Positions 7,857 through 16,651 are shown, counted from the first letter of the stretch. The stretch is DNA of 64,000 nucleotides from Kribbella qitaiheensis (GCF_014217565.1 NZ_CP043661.1:5270001-5334000); one strand, 5' to 3'. Notes: generated by a model not told the origin, from the letters alone. Numbers and translations are program-made.

Positions 7857-9025
7857 GTGAGTACCTCCAGGCGGTGGACCCACTTCGTCTGCAGGACTCC
7901 GGGGCGGTTGGGGGCGATGATGCGGGCCGGGAAGCCGTGATCGAGGTCCAGGTCCCCGCCGTTGAGCTTGAGGGCGAGCAGGGTGAGTGGATCGGCCGCG
8001 AACTGGGGCGGCAGTTCGCTCGTCGCGTAGAAGCCGCCCTTCTCCATCGAGACGACCCGCAGGCTCGACCCCTCGGGGGCGCCGCAGAGTTCGAGCAGAT
8101 CCTTGATCCGGATCCCCTCCCAGCGGGCGCCCTGGCTCCAGCCTTCGACGCAGGCGATCGGCAGGCTAGATCGGCTCTGCGGTAGCGCTCGCAGCTCGTC
8201 GAGGGAGTACGACAGTGGCTGCGGCCCGTTCACCGCGAATCGCCAGTCCGCCTCGACCGTGGTCACTCCGGCAGCCTCGGCGGTCCGGTTGACCGGTAGG
8301 CCTTGCGGGCCGACGTTGGGTTTGCGCGGCGCCAGCACGGCGATCGGCCCGAACGCCGGCACCGATTGCCCGACCGAGGCGATCCCCACCAAGGTCCCCG
8401 CCCCGATGACCGTTCGGAACAGGCCCCGTCGACTCAACCCGGTGATTGCTGGCGGCAACGACTTCGGTTCCGACGGCGCGAGCGGCGTACGGTCTGCTGG
8501 GGTGGCTCGCCAGTTTGCCGTGATGAGGGGGAGTTTGATGGCGAGGTGGACCAGTAGCGCGCCGATGATGATCCAGGCGAGCGCGTAGTGCGTTTCCTTG
8601 AAGGGGAACGGCCACGGGTACCACTGCAGGGTGTTCAGGTAGCCGATGAAGAGCTCGAGCGCCGTCGCGGCCACCAGTACTGCGATGGACAGGCGTTCGA
8701 ACACGGCGCTGAGAGCTTTCCGGCTCGGCGGCCAGGGGAGCTTCTCGAACAGCTTGGGATAGACCGTCCACAACTTTGCCAACAGCAACGGAACCGAGAC
8801 GGTGCCGGTCAGGACGTGCAGACCCTGCGTCACCCGGTAGAGCGAGGCAGGTCGGGTCGGGATGTCCAGCCAGCTGGGGGTCTGCTGCAGGAAATGGCTG
8901 AAGAGCCCGGTGAGGAAGCAGATCGTCACGGCGATCCCCAGCCAACGGCCGATCACGGTGGCCACGCGGGGATGATGGAGCGGCGACGGGAACGACTTCT
9001 CCGTCGGGGGCTCGGGCAGCTTCAT
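7853..9025 (-). CDS. Cytochrome b-like / molybdopterin-dependent oxidoreductase fusion
   Basis: A 390-residue fusion. Residues 25-170 hold four membrane helices with histidines placed as in b-type haem anchors (GLHVLTG, ETHYALAW, LLVHLAIK). A twin-arginine stretch follows at 199-204 (RRGLFR) with a hydrophobic run. Residues 240-390 are a sulfite-oxidase/YedY-type molybdopterin domain with the Mo ligand Cys292 (LPIACVEGWS) and a GFPARIIAPN segment. The ATG at 9025 has GGAGAG five bases upstream, and ATG 9034 is an alternative. It is likely an outer-face reductase fed by the membrane haem part. Confidence 0.82.
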   Translation of the reverse strand: MKLPEPPTEKSFPSPLHHPRVATVIGRWLGIAVTICFLTGLFSHFLQQTPSWLDIPTRPASLYRVTQGLHVLTGTVSVPLLLAKLWTVYPKLFEKLPWPPSRKALSAVFERLSIAVLVAATALELFIGYLNTLQWYPWPFPFKETHYALAWIIIGALLVHLAIKLPLITANWRATPADRTPLAPSEPKSLPPAITGLSRRGLFRTVIGAGTLVGIASVGQSVPAFGPIAVLAPRKPNVGPQGLPVNRTAEAAGVTTVEADWRFAVNGPQPLSYSLDELRALPQSRSSLPIACVEGWSQGARWEGIRIKDLLELCGAPEGSSLRVVSMEKGGFYATSELPPQFAADPLTLLALKLNGGDLDLDHGFPARIIAPNRPGVLQTKWVHRLEVLT

Positions 9026-9295
9026 ACTCTCCATCACAACGCAGGAAGACGCGCGCCGGAGACCGTTGCCGATTACTGATCGCGAACGCCCGCCGCCCCC
9101 GCGCAAACGCTGCTCAGCGGCAACCCCGAATGCCTTACTTTTCGAGAACAGGTCGCCGGCGATCGCGGTAGCGTCGCGAAACCGGTAGCTTCCGGGCGGG
9201 ACGCGCGGATCCGGGCGGGTGGGCTGGTGCGTCTGAGCCGGGGTGGCACCGGGTGGCTCTAGGCTGGGACGGTTCGATCGAGAGGAGCGGGACAG

Positions 9296-9859
9296 GTGAG
9301 GACACAGCAGCGGTCGTCGGACGACGACGAGCGCGCTATGGCCGACCTCGCGGAGGTGTACGACTGGAACCGGGTCTGGGGGCCGCCCGAGACCGGTCTG
9401 GACGCCATCCGCGCCCTGGTGTCGCGGGTGAGCGACGCCACCGGCTGGCGTCCCTGGGCTCCCGGCAACATCGACCCCGATCGGTACACCTGGGGACTCG
9501 TCACCCGGCGCGAGACCGTGATGCTGGTGCTGCCCGACGCGGTGCTGCCCGAAAGCCCGCGCAGCGGCTGGTCGGCGTACGACATCGAGGCGGGCGAGGT
9601 CGAGCTGGCCGAGGAGGGCCTGGACGATCACTGGCCCGGGCAGCTGGCGCTGGCACGCAAGCACTGGGGCGACCCGATTTTCGTCGGTCCCGGCAATGAT
9701 CCGCGGATCCCTGATGAGTGGCGTGACCGCCGCCGTCACCTGGCGGTCTGGCTGCGGCCGGGCGCCGAGTTGCATCTGTACGCGACCCAGCCCGAGGCCG
9801 GCAAGGCGAACGTTTCGGTCGGCTTCGGGTATTCCGTTTATGCGAGCGAGGTGGCCTGA
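9296..9859 (+). CDS. Hypothetical protein, coupled to the acidic repeat protein
   Basis: A 187-residue soluble protein with no family I can name. It is acidic and Trp-rich (DWNRVWGPPETG, WAPGNIDPDRYTWG, DDHWPGQLALARKHWGDP), has no signal peptide or membrane helix, and ends in a Gly/Val strand (VSVGFGYSVY). GTG 9296 has a good GAGAGGAG ribosome site. The stop TGA overlaps the ATG of the next gene by one base, so both are translated from one message and their roles are probably linked. Confidence 0.7.
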   Translation: MRTQQRSSDDDERAMADLAEVYDWNRVWGPPETGLDAIRALVSRVSDATGWRPWAPGNIDPDRYTWGLVTRRETVMLVLPDAVLPESPRSGWSAYDIEAGEVELAEEGLDDHWPGQLALARKHWGDPIFVGPGNDPRIPDEWRDRRRHLAVWLRPGAELHLYATQPEAGKANVSVGFGYSVYASEVA

Positions 9860-11769
9860 TGGCGTCGATCGAAGAGGACCTGCTGAGGGACCTTTACAAG
9901 ATCTTCCGGCGGTTGACGGCCAGGCTGCTCCGCAACCGCACGAACCAGCCGAACTCGAACCGTGAGCGCGAACTGCGGGTCATGATCGAGGAGTTCCGCA
10001 ACGTCCTGCGTGAGCACGAGGAGGCCAACCGCATCTACCAGGCGTTGTCGCCCGAGGAGCGACAGCAGGTCCGGGAGCGGCTGGCGCGGCAGATGCAGGA
10101 GGACCTCGACCGGGGTCGTACGGACGACCTCGATCCCGACGTACGGCGTGAGGTCGACGAGCTGAATGCTGATCTCGACGAGGATCGGGGCGATCCCGAT
10201 GACCCGGCACGGCGCGATGCCGAGGCGGAAGCGGAGCTGAACCGTACGGACCTGAACCGCGACGGTGTCGACGACGCGGAGAACCAGCGCGACGACACCG
10301 AGGATCGTGAGGACGAGCTTGATGATCAGGCCGCTGACCTGCAGCGGGAAGAGGCCGACGAGCAGCAGCGTGACGAGAACGAGGACCGCTCGGAGCAGGA
10401 GCGCGAGAGCGATCGCGAAGAGGAAGAGCGCGCCCAGCAGGATCCGGAGCGCGACGGGCCGGACGTAGTACCGGCGGCTGCTGCGGGGGCGGCCGCAGGG
10501 GTGGCGGCCGAGGAGTTGGCCGAAGAGATTCGTGAGGCCGACGAGAACCAGCCGGACGGGAACGAGCCGGACGGGAACCGGCCGGACGGGAACCGGCCGG
10601 ACGGGAACGAGCTGGACGGGCCGGACGGGAGCGAACAGACCGGGGCGGACGCGGAGCCCGGGCTCGACGCCGATGGGCAGGATGGGGTGGATGCGCCGGC
10701 GGCGGAAGCGGACGGCGTCGACGCCGAGAATCCGGCTGTGACCACGGAGAACACCCAGCCTGGAGTCACCCAGACGGTGCCGGCGGGGATGGAAGCCATC
10801 CCGGCCGCCGAGCGGCAGGGTGCTGAGGCCGAGCAGGGCGAGAACAACCCGGCCGTCACCGAGGTGACCGACGACGGGCAGACCACTACCCAACCGGCCA
10901 TCGACGGCACCCAGGTCGACGAACTCGAAGACAACCAACCCCAGACCGACCTGGACCAGACCGGCCAGGAGCAGGCGGACCCGGAGCAGGACCAGACCGG
11001 CCAGGAGCAAGATCCGGCTGGCCAGGAGCAGGACCAGCGCGACCCAGAGCAAGCTCAGCCAGTTCAGGAGCTGGACGAGGCTGGGCAGGAGCAAGACGGG
11101 GCTGTGCCGGACGAGCCGGGGCAAGACGGGTCTGGACCGGGCCCGGAGCAGGACGGGGCCGGGCAGGACGGGGCTGGCCAGGAGCTGGACGGGGCTGGGC
11201 AGGAGCTGGACGGGGCTGGGCAGGAGCGCGACAGGGCTGAGCAGGATGGGGCTGGGCAGGATGGGGCTGGGCAGGAGCAGGGGGAGGCTGGGCCGCAGCC
11301 GGGGTTGCCGACTGCTGGTGATCAGCGGGCTGCTGCTGAGGCTGAGCAGCAGAGCGGCCAGGACAACCGGACGCAGAACGGCGCCCAGCAGAACGGTGCC
11401 CAGCAGAACGGGCAGGAGAGCGACGGGCAGCGGCCGCCGGACCCGGTAGAGGCGCGGCTGGCAGCGGACCGGCAGGCGCACCAGAACGGCCAGAGTCAGA
11501 ACGGCCAAGATCAGAATGGCCAGGGCCAGAACGGCCAAGATCAGAACGGTCAGGGCCAGCGCGGCGGCCAGATGTCGCAGCAGGAGCAGGCCGACGTCGA
11601 CATGTTGTACCGCGGCGGTCAGGTCTCACCCACGCGGGCGACGGGGCAGCAACGCGAGCCCGCTACCGCCGGCCGCGGGGGCCAGACGGCCGGCCAACAG
11701 CACCAGAAGTCGATGGACCGCGGCGGTCACAGCAACGGCACCGCCGGCCAAGCCCCCGGCGGTGACTAA
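9859..11769 (+). CDS. Large acidic repeat protein with coiled-coil head
   Basis: A 636-residue hypothetical protein. Residues 1-110 form a charged helical head (DLLRDLYKIFRRLTARLLR, VMIEEFRNVLREHEEANRIY). From about 110 on it is almost entirely Asp/Glu/Gln/Gly/Asn and predicted disordered, with tandem repeats: DGNRP units near residues 230-255, GQEQD/GAGQELD units near 370-480, and QNGQ units near 505-570. There is no signal peptide. The acidic tail may bind cations or basic partners, which is speculation. Translation is coupled to the gene upstream. Confidence 0.7.
   Translation: MASIEEDLLRDLYKIFRRLTARLLRNRTNQPNSNRERELRVMIEEFRNVLREHEEANRIYQALSPEERQQVRERLARQMQEDLDRGRTDDLDPDVRREVDELNADLDEDRGDPDDPARRDAEAEAELNRTDLNRDGVDDAENQRDDTEDREDELDDQAADLQREEADEQQRDENEDRSEQERESDREEEERAQQDPERDGPDVVPAAAAGAAAGVAAEELAEEIREADENQPDGNEPDGNRPDGNRPDGNELDGPDGSEQTGADAEPGLDADGQDGVDAPAAEADGVDAENPAVTTENTQPGVTQTVPAGMEAIPAAERQGAEAEQGENNPAVTEVTDDGQTTTQPAIDGTQVDELEDNQPQTDLDQTGQEQADPEQDQTGQEQDPAGQEQDQRDPEQAQPVQELDEAGQEQDGAVPDEPGQDGSGPGPEQDGAGQDGAGQELDGAGQELDGAGQERDRAEQDGAGQDGAGQEQGEAGPQPGLPTAGDQRAAAEAEQQSGQDNRTQNGAQQNGAQQNGQESDGQRPPDPVEARLAADRQAHQNGQSQNGQDQNGQGQNGQDQNGQGQRGGQMSQQEQADVDMLYRGGQVSPTRATGQQREPATAGRGGQTAGQQHQKSMDRGGHSNGTAGQAPGGD
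10555..10629 (+). repeat. 15-bp tandem repeat coding for DGNRP units
   Basis: Four to five near-identical copies of GACGGGAACCGGCCG encode Asp-Gly-Asn-(Arg/Glu)-(Pro/Leu). The copies differ by a few bases and stay in frame. Confidence 0.85.
11155..11290 (+). repeat. Tandem GGGGCTGGGCAGGA repeats inside the acidic protein gene
   Basis: Repeated GGGGCTGGGCAGGAGCTGGA-like units of 15 or 21 bases encode GAGQELD/GAGQ. Unit lengths are multiples of three, so the number can change without breaking the frame. Confidence 0.8.
11483..11560 (+). repeat. Tandem CAGAACGGCCA repeats inside the acidic protein gene
   Basis: CAGAACGGCCAAGAT and CAGAACGGCCAGGGC alternate about five times and encode QNGQD/QNGQG. 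A related block (CAGAACGGCGCC) lies at about 11373-11415. Confidence 0.8.
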
Positions 11770-11819
11770 CCCGGCAACCGGTCCGCTGGCGGCTGATCCC
11801 CGGGCACACGGGCGAGCGG

Positions 11820-12182
11820 CTAGTAGACGATCGCCTGGGCGTTGTCGGTGAGGATTTCTTCGGTGAAGGCGGGGGCTCCGGCGATCCGGGCACCCGGTAC
11901 CAGGTCGTCCAGCGTCAGGTCGCGGCGCTTGGCGCACTGGGTGCAGACCGTCAGTTGACCTCCGGCCAGTACGCCGGCCAGCAGTTCGGCCAACGGCGCC
12001 GCGTGCGGTAGCTCGAAGGCTTCGGCCCGCCCCGGTACCGCGAACCACACCGCCTCCCCGGTCAGCCACAGTGACACCGTGGCTCCGGCTGCCACCGCCG
12101 TCGCGGCGACCGTGAAGGCCTGGTTCGCGCGTTCGGGTTCTTCGGCACCTGCGGTCAGTTTGATCACCAGCGTGCGGGACAT
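11820..12182 (-). CDS. DsrE-family protein
   Basis: A 120-residue DsrE/DsrF-like protein. It starts MSRTLVIKLTAGAEEPERANQAF, the typical first strand and helix of the fold. The segment LTVCTQCAKRRDL carries the Cys position that acts in sulfur relay in some relatives, and the end ILTDNAQAIVY is characteristic. A role in sulfur transfer or as a small redox/binding protein is possible but unproven. ATG 12182 is preferred over the GTG one codon earlier. Confidence 0.82.
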   Translation of the reverse strand: MSRTLVIKLTAGAEEPERANQAFTVAATAVAAGATVSLWLTGEAVWFAVPGRAEAFELPHAAPLAELLAGVLAGGQLTVCTQCAKRRDLTLDDLVPGARIAGAPAFTEEILTDNAQAIVY

Positions 12183-12218
12183 CACGCCACCGTAGCCGAG
12201 GACACCTCAGCCATCCCC

Positions 12219-12224
12219 TAGACT
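12219..12224 (+). promoter_or_regulatory. -10 box (TAGACT) for leaderless small membrane gene
   Basis: TAGACT lies seven bases before GTG 12232, the spacing expected when transcription starts at the initiation codon. Confidence 0.5.
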
Positions 12225-12231
12225 GTGGAAC

Positions 12232-12339
12232 GTGCTGCATGTCGTCTTCACCAGCCTCTTGGTGCTGGTCACCCTCTTCATGGGTTGGTTCTCCGTGTTC
12301 GTCGTCTACCGGCTGCTCCGCGGCCGCAGCGCGAGCTGA
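12232..12339 (+). CDS. Small single-helix membrane protein (35 aa)
   Basis: GTG 12232 opens a 35-codon frame: one hydrophobic helix (residues 4-25, rich in Val, Leu and Phe) followed by a basic tail (YRLLRGRSAS), which predicts an outside-in tail-anchored orientation. A TAGACT box seven bases upstream and the lack of a ribosome site point to a leaderless message. The nitrobindin-like gene starts six bases after its stop, so both are probably one transcript. Function is unknown. Confidence 0.6.
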   Translation: MLHVVFTSLLVLVTLFMGWFSVFVVYRLLRGRSAS

Positions 12340-12344
12340 CGGCA

Positions 12345-12839
12345 ATGGCTTTCGAGATCCCGCAGGACCTGCACCCTGATCTGATGCCGCTGGCCTGGTT
12401 GCTCGGCCGGTGGGAGGGTCGCGGACACGGCGACTACCCGACCATCGAGAAGTTCGAGTTCGGCCAGCAGATCGACTTCAGCCACAACGGCAAGCCGTAC
12501 CTGCATTACGTCAGCCAGACCTACGTGGTCGGCGAGGACGGCACCAAGGAGCGTCCGCTCGCGGTCGAGACCGGCTTCTGGCGGCCGAAGCCCGACAACA
12601 AGCTCGAGGTCGTGCTCGCGCACCCGACCGGCTTCGCCGAGGTCTGGTACGGCGAGATCGACGGCGCCAAGGTCGAGATGCGTACCGATGTCGTCGCCCG
12701 CACCGCCACCGCCAAGGAGGTCGCCGCCGGCCACCGCCTGTACGGCCTGGTCAAGGGCGAACTGATGTGGGCCTACGACATGGCCGCCGAGGGTCAGCCC
12801 CTCCAACCCCACCTCTGGGCCACCCTCATTCGCGCCTGA
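12345..12839 (+). CDS. FABP-family / nitrobindin-like haem protein
   Basis: A 164-residue beta-barrel protein of the DUF1794/nitrobindin family. The GxWxGxG signature is at residues 21-27 (GRWEGRG), and the near-terminal His156 (PHLWATLIR) corresponds to the haem-binding histidine of nitrobindins. Relatives isomerise peroxynitrite to nitrate and bind NO. The start at ATG 12345 gives the standard N-terminus (LHPDLMPLAWLLG). It follows the 35-codon membrane gene by six bases. Confidence 0.88.
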   Translation: MAFEIPQDLHPDLMPLAWLLGRWEGRGHGDYPTIEKFEFGQQIDFSHNGKPYLHYVSQTYVVGEDGTKERPLAVETGFWRPKPDNKLEVVLAHPTGFAEVWYGEIDGAKVEMRTDVVARTATAKEVAAGHRLYGLVKGELMWAYDMAAEGQPLQPHLWATLIRA

Positions 12840-12880
12840 CCGGCGAGCGCACCACTCGACCGCCGAGCCCTTAGGTTGAG

Positions 12881-13561
12881 TCAGCTTTCGGAGACCCAGG
12901 AGTATTCGACCTTGGGGCGGCCGCTGCGGCCGTCGTAGCGCTGGGTGCGTAAGGCTTGGCCTTGGTCGGCCAGGTGTTCGAGGTAGCGGCGGGCTGTGAT
13001 CCGGGAGGTCCCGAGCGAGGTGGCGATCTCCTCGGCGGTCCAGCCTTCCCGGTTGCCGAGCAGCGTCACCACGCGATCCAGCACTGATCCCGCGAGCCCT
13101 TTCGGAACAGACGAAACGGTTGCTGGGTGCAACAATCGGTCGACCTCGTCCTGGTCGGCCACTACTTGGCCAGCCTCTGCTGCGCGGCGTTGGCGAGCAT
13201 AGGCACTGAGTCGATCTCTCAAGGTTTCAAAGGCAAACGGCTTCAGTACGTACTGAACAACGCCGATCCGGGCAGCCGCCTGAACAGCTGCCACCTCTCG
13301 GGCCGCCGTGACCATCACCACGTCTGTTTGGTTGCCTACGGCACGCATTCGCCGTACTACGTCCAGCCCGTGCCCGTCCGGCAGATTCATGTCCAGCAGC
13401 ACGAGATCGACCGGTTGCTGGCTGAGCACTTGGAGCGCACGTGCCGCAGTACCGGCTATTCCAAGGCAAGCGAAGCCGGGGAGGCGGTCCACGTAGGTGC
13501 GGTGGGCCTCGGCCGCGACCGGATCGTCCTCGACCACCAGCACGCGCAGTACGTCAGGCAC
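12881..13561 (-). CDS. Response regulator, CitB/DcuR type
   Basis: A 226-residue regulator. The receiver domain (about 1-125) has acidic residues Glu11/Asp12, the phosphorylation site Asp57 (LVLLDMNLPDG), Thr85 (MVTA) and the KPF lysine. The C-terminal domain carries a helix-turn-helix (TAEEIATSLGTSRITARRYLEHL). The GTG start overlaps the end of the partner kinase gene by eight bases. CitB/DcuR-type regulators control uptake of citrate or C4-dicarboxylates, and dctA is the next gene upstream. Confidence 0.92.
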   Translation of the reverse strand: MPDVLRVLVVEDDPVAAEAHRTYVDRLPGFACLGIAGTAARALQVLSQQPVDLVLLDMNLPDGHGLDVVRRMRAVGNQTDVVMVTAAREVAAVQAAARIGVVQYVLKPFAFETLRDRLSAYARQRRAAEAGQVVADQDEVDRLLHPATVSSVPKGLAGSVLDRVVTLLGNREGWTAEEIATSLGTSRITARRYLEHLADQGQALRTQRYDGRSGRPKVEYSWVSES

Positions 13562-14826
13562 TGGCGCTCACCGCTCGCGGCAGCCGCACCCGGACGGTCA
13601 GTGCGGGTACTTCGTCGAGCTCGGAATCCGGGTCGACCATCAACGTCCCCTGCCAGCGTTCGACCGTACTGCGAACCAGTACCAGCCCGAGTCCGTGTCC
13701 CGGCTCGGCCTTCGTGGTCCAGCCGCGATCGAACATCCGGGCCAGCTCGGTGGCACCCAACTCGGCACCCGTGTTCGTCACGGCCAGGTCGATCGCGTCA
13801 GGCGTAGTACCGGCTTTCAGCTCGACGCGACGCGGGGCCTGTCCGCCGCGAGCGGCCTCGATCGCGTTGTCGAGGAGATTGCCGACCACGGTGACCACGT
13901 CCTGGGCGGGGAGCCGGGTGTTGAGCGCTTCCGAGCCGAGCTCGAGGGTGAGGAGTACGCCGCGTTCCTGAGCCTGGGCGAGTTTGGCGAGCAGCAGCGA
14001 CGCGAGTACGGGATCCCCGACGGTACCGACGACGCGATCGGTCATCGCCTGGGCGAGCTGCAGCTCCGACACGGCGAACTCGCGGGCCCGTTCGGGCCGG
14101 CCGATCTCGATCAGGCTGACCACGGTGTGCAGGCGGTTCGAGGCTTCATGGTTCTGCGCCTGCAGCGATTCAGCGAGACTCCGTACCGCGTCCAGCTCGC
14201 CCAGCAGCGCTTGCAACTGGGTGTGGTCTCGCAATGTGACGATCCTGCCGGAGCGAGCGGGCTGCTGGTTCACCACGAGGACTCCATGAGCGCCGAGGTG
14301 CAGTTCGTCGTACGCCGTTCTGCCTGCGGTCAGCAGCTCCGCCAACGTGGCGGGTAGGTGCAGCTCGTCGACCGTACTGTCGGGCCGGACCTCGCGCAGC
14401 CCGAGGAGGCGGCGGGCTTCGTCGTTGACCAGCTGGACCCGGTGCTCCGAGTCGACCAGTACCAGGCCTTCGCGGGCCCGCGCGGAGTACGCCTTCGTAG
14501 AAGTCGAGCATCCAGGCGAGCGACTGGGTACCCATCCCGCGGGTGGCGTGCCGGACCCGCCAGGTGACGAGCGCGTTGCCGGCGATCGCGACGCCGAGCA
14601 TCAGGCAGCCGATGCCGAGCATGGAGCGCAGTTCGAGCTGGAGCAGGTCCCACCAGCTGGGCGGGACCGCTCCGGTCGCGGCCGCATCCCGGTCGGCCTG
14701 GGAGCGCGCGCGGCTGAGCAGGGTGATCCAGACCATCGCGATCAGGACCGCGACCGTGACGGACTGCAGCCAGAGCACCTGGCGACGCAGCTCGGACGGA
14801 CGGCGGTTCACCCCGACATTGTGCAT
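13554..14826 (-). pseudogene. Sensor histidine kinase, CitA/DcuS type (one-base frameshift, probably a sequence error)
   Basis: Two frames join into one kinase of about 424 residues. The N-terminal part has two membrane helices (WLQSVTVAVLIAMVWITLL and IGCLMLGVAIAGNALV) and reaches LDFYEGVLRA. The other frame carries a PAS segment (REGLVLVDSEHRVQLV), the phospho-acceptor helix NHEASNRLHTV, and the ATP-binding motifs NLLDNAIEA and GHGLGLVLV. Removing one G from GGGCCC at 14474-14479 restores LRAAREGLVLVD. It pairs with the regulator downstream and is divergent from dctA, so C4-dicarboxylate sensing is likely. Confidence 0.82.
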
Positions 14827-14836
14827 TCCAGTGCAC

Positions 14837-15003
14837 CCACTGGTCGCATCACAGTTCGGCCTCGGCCTGGTGGGGAAGGGAAGGAAGGCGAGGGATGGGC
14901 GTGACCCACTGGTCGCATCACAGCTCGGCGTCGGCCTGGTGGGGAAGGGAAGGAAGGCGAGGGATGGCGTGACCCACTGGTGGCATCGCAGTTCGGCGAC
15001 AGG
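14837..15003. repeat. 69-bp tandem repeat, about 2.4 copies, upstream of dctA
   Basis: The unit starting CCCACTGGTCGCATCACAG begins at 14837, again at 14906 (period 69), and partly at 14974 (period 68, one G fewer). Copies differ at only a few bases. The array fills the gap between the two-component system and dctA, so it may hold repeated regulator sites. Confidence 0.85.
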
Positions 15004-15153
15004 TCGCCGTCAGGCGGAGGAGGCGAACCGCGCGGCGGGGATGCGGGACGGCTGCGAACGATATGAACGAAATGCGCAGTTCCTCTGTGCGTCACGTCAC
15101 AGTTACTCACAACCCAGCCGCCCGCTGTGTTCCAAGCAAGCTCAGGAGTCGCC

Positions 15154-16533
15154 ATGTCGAGCCCGACCCCAACCCGACCGACACCGGTCCGTAACGACCG
15201 GACCCACTTCCTCTACATCGCTGTCATCGTCGCCGTCGCCCTGGGGATCGGTGTCGGCCTGTTGTTCCCCGACTTCGCGGTCGAGCTGAAACCGCTCGGC
15301 ACCGGATTCGTGAACCTGATCAAGATGATGATCAGCCCGATCATCTTCTGCACGCTGGTGCTCGGCATCGGCTCCGTCCGCAAGGCCGCCAGCGTCGGCA
15401 AGGTCGGGGGGCTCGCGCTCGGCTACTTCCTGGTGATGTCGACGGTCGCGCTCGCCATCGGCCTGGTGGTCGGCAACCTGGTCAAGCCCGGTTCCGGCCT
15501 GAACCTCACCGACGCCCTGCGCAAGACCGGCCAGCAGCAGGCGCCGAAGGCGCATGAGGGCACCACCGATTTCCTGCTCGGCATCATCCCGAAGACCGTG
15601 CTGTCCTCGCTGACCGAGGGCGAGGTGCTGCAGGCCGTGTTCGTCGCCCTGCTGATCGGCTTCGCGCTGCAGGCGATGGGCGACAAGGGGACGCCGATCC
15701 TCAATGGCATCGGCCACCTGCAGCGGCTGCTGTTCAAGGTGCTGTCGATGATCATGTGGGCCGCGCCGGTCGGCGCCTTCGGTGCCATCGCGACCGTCGT
15801 CGGCGCCGCCGGCGGCCAGGCCCTGCGCAGCCTCGCGATGATCATGATCGCCTTCTACATCACCTGTCTGCTCTTCGTGGTCGTTGTCCTCGGCACCATT
15901 CTTCGGGTCTTCACCGGGGTCTCGATCTTCCAGTTGCTGAAGTACCTCGGCCGCGAGTTCCTGCTGATCGTGTCGACCTCCTCGTCGGAGACGGCGTTGC
16001 CCCGCCTGATCGGGAAGATGGAGCATGTCGGCGTCAGCAAGGAGGTCGTCGGCATCACCGTTCCGACCGGCTACTCCTTCAACCTGGACGGCACCGCGAT
16101 CTACCTCACGATGGCGTCGCTGTTCATCGCCGAGGCGCTGGACCAGCCGTTCTCCATCGGGCAGCAGATCTCTTTGCTGGTGTTCATGATCGTCGCCTCG
16201 AAGGGCGCGGCCGGTGTCACCGGTGCGGGCCTGGCAACCCTGGCCGGCGGTCTGCAGTCGCACCGGCCGGAACTGCTCGACGGCGTCGGCCTGATCGTCG
16301 GCATCGACCGGTTCATGTCCGAGGCCCGGGCACTGACGAACTTCGCCGGCAACGCGGTCGCGACGATCCTGGTCGGCAACTGGGTCGGCGCGTTCGACAA
16401 GGAGCAGGCCAGGCAGGTCTTCGCCGGTGAGGACCCGTTCGACGAAGAGGCCTTCGCCGCCGGTGACACGCACGCGGGCGACGTACCGGAAGGCACTCCC
16501 GTGGCGGTCGGAGGACGGCCCGAGGACCACTAG
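15154..16533 (+). CDS. dctA: C4-dicarboxylate transporter DctA
   Basis: A 459-residue DAACS-family cation:dicarboxylate symporter with about eight membrane helices and two re-entrant loops. The signature serine-rich loop VSTSSSETALPRL and the substrate/ion motif NLDGTAIYLTMA are intact. It takes up succinate, fumarate and malate with protons or sodium. CAGGAG precedes ATG 15154. The divergent CitA/CitB-type system and the tandem repeat in front are the likely control elements. The C-terminus is acidic. Confidence 0.94.
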   Translation: MSSPTPTRPTPVRNDRTHFLYIAVIVAVALGIGVGLLFPDFAVELKPLGTGFVNLIKMMISPIIFCTLVLGIGSVRKAASVGKVGGLALGYFLVMSTVALAIGLVVGNLVKPGSGLNLTDALRKTGQQQAPKAHEGTTDFLLGIIPKTVLSSLTEGEVLQAVFVALLIGFALQAMGDKGTPILNGIGHLQRLLFKVLSMIMWAAPVGAFGAIATVVGAAGGQALRSLAMIMIAFYITCLLFVVVVLGTILRVFTGVSIFQLLKYLGREFLLIVSTSSSETALPRLIGKMEHVGVSKEVVGITVPTGYSFNLDGTAIYLTMASLFIAEALDQPFSIGQQISLLVFMIVASKGAAGVTGAGLATLAGGLQSHRPELLDGVGLIVGIDRFMSEARALTNFAGNAVATILVGNWVGAFDKEQARQVFAGEDPFDEEAFAAGDTHAGDVPEGTPVAVGGRPEDH

Positions 16534-16553
16534 TCCAACTGTCCCACCCCTCA

Positions 16554-16598
16554 GCGCTGCCCGTTGGCTCTCCTCCGCCGAGAGCCAACGGGCAGCGC
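16554..16598. terminator. Long hairpin between dctA and the LLM gene
   Basis: A perfect 19-bp stem: the left arm runs 16554-16572 (GCGCTGCCCGTTGGCTCTC) and the right arm 16580-16598, with a seven-base loop. There is no T-run. It separates the convergent ends of dctA and the LLM oxidoreductase. Confidence 0.75.
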
Positions 16599-16651
16599 GC
16601 TGTCCGCTTGTACTACGTGCGGCCGGGCGCCCGCAGTACGGACAACGCGTT

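Noticed and set aside
9838-11538. A 566-codon minus-strand frame rich in Leu, Val and Pro
   Set aside because: It is the complement of the acidic repeat gene. Its Leu/Pro repeats mirror the Gln/Gly/Asp repeats of the plus strand and show no membrane-protein pattern.
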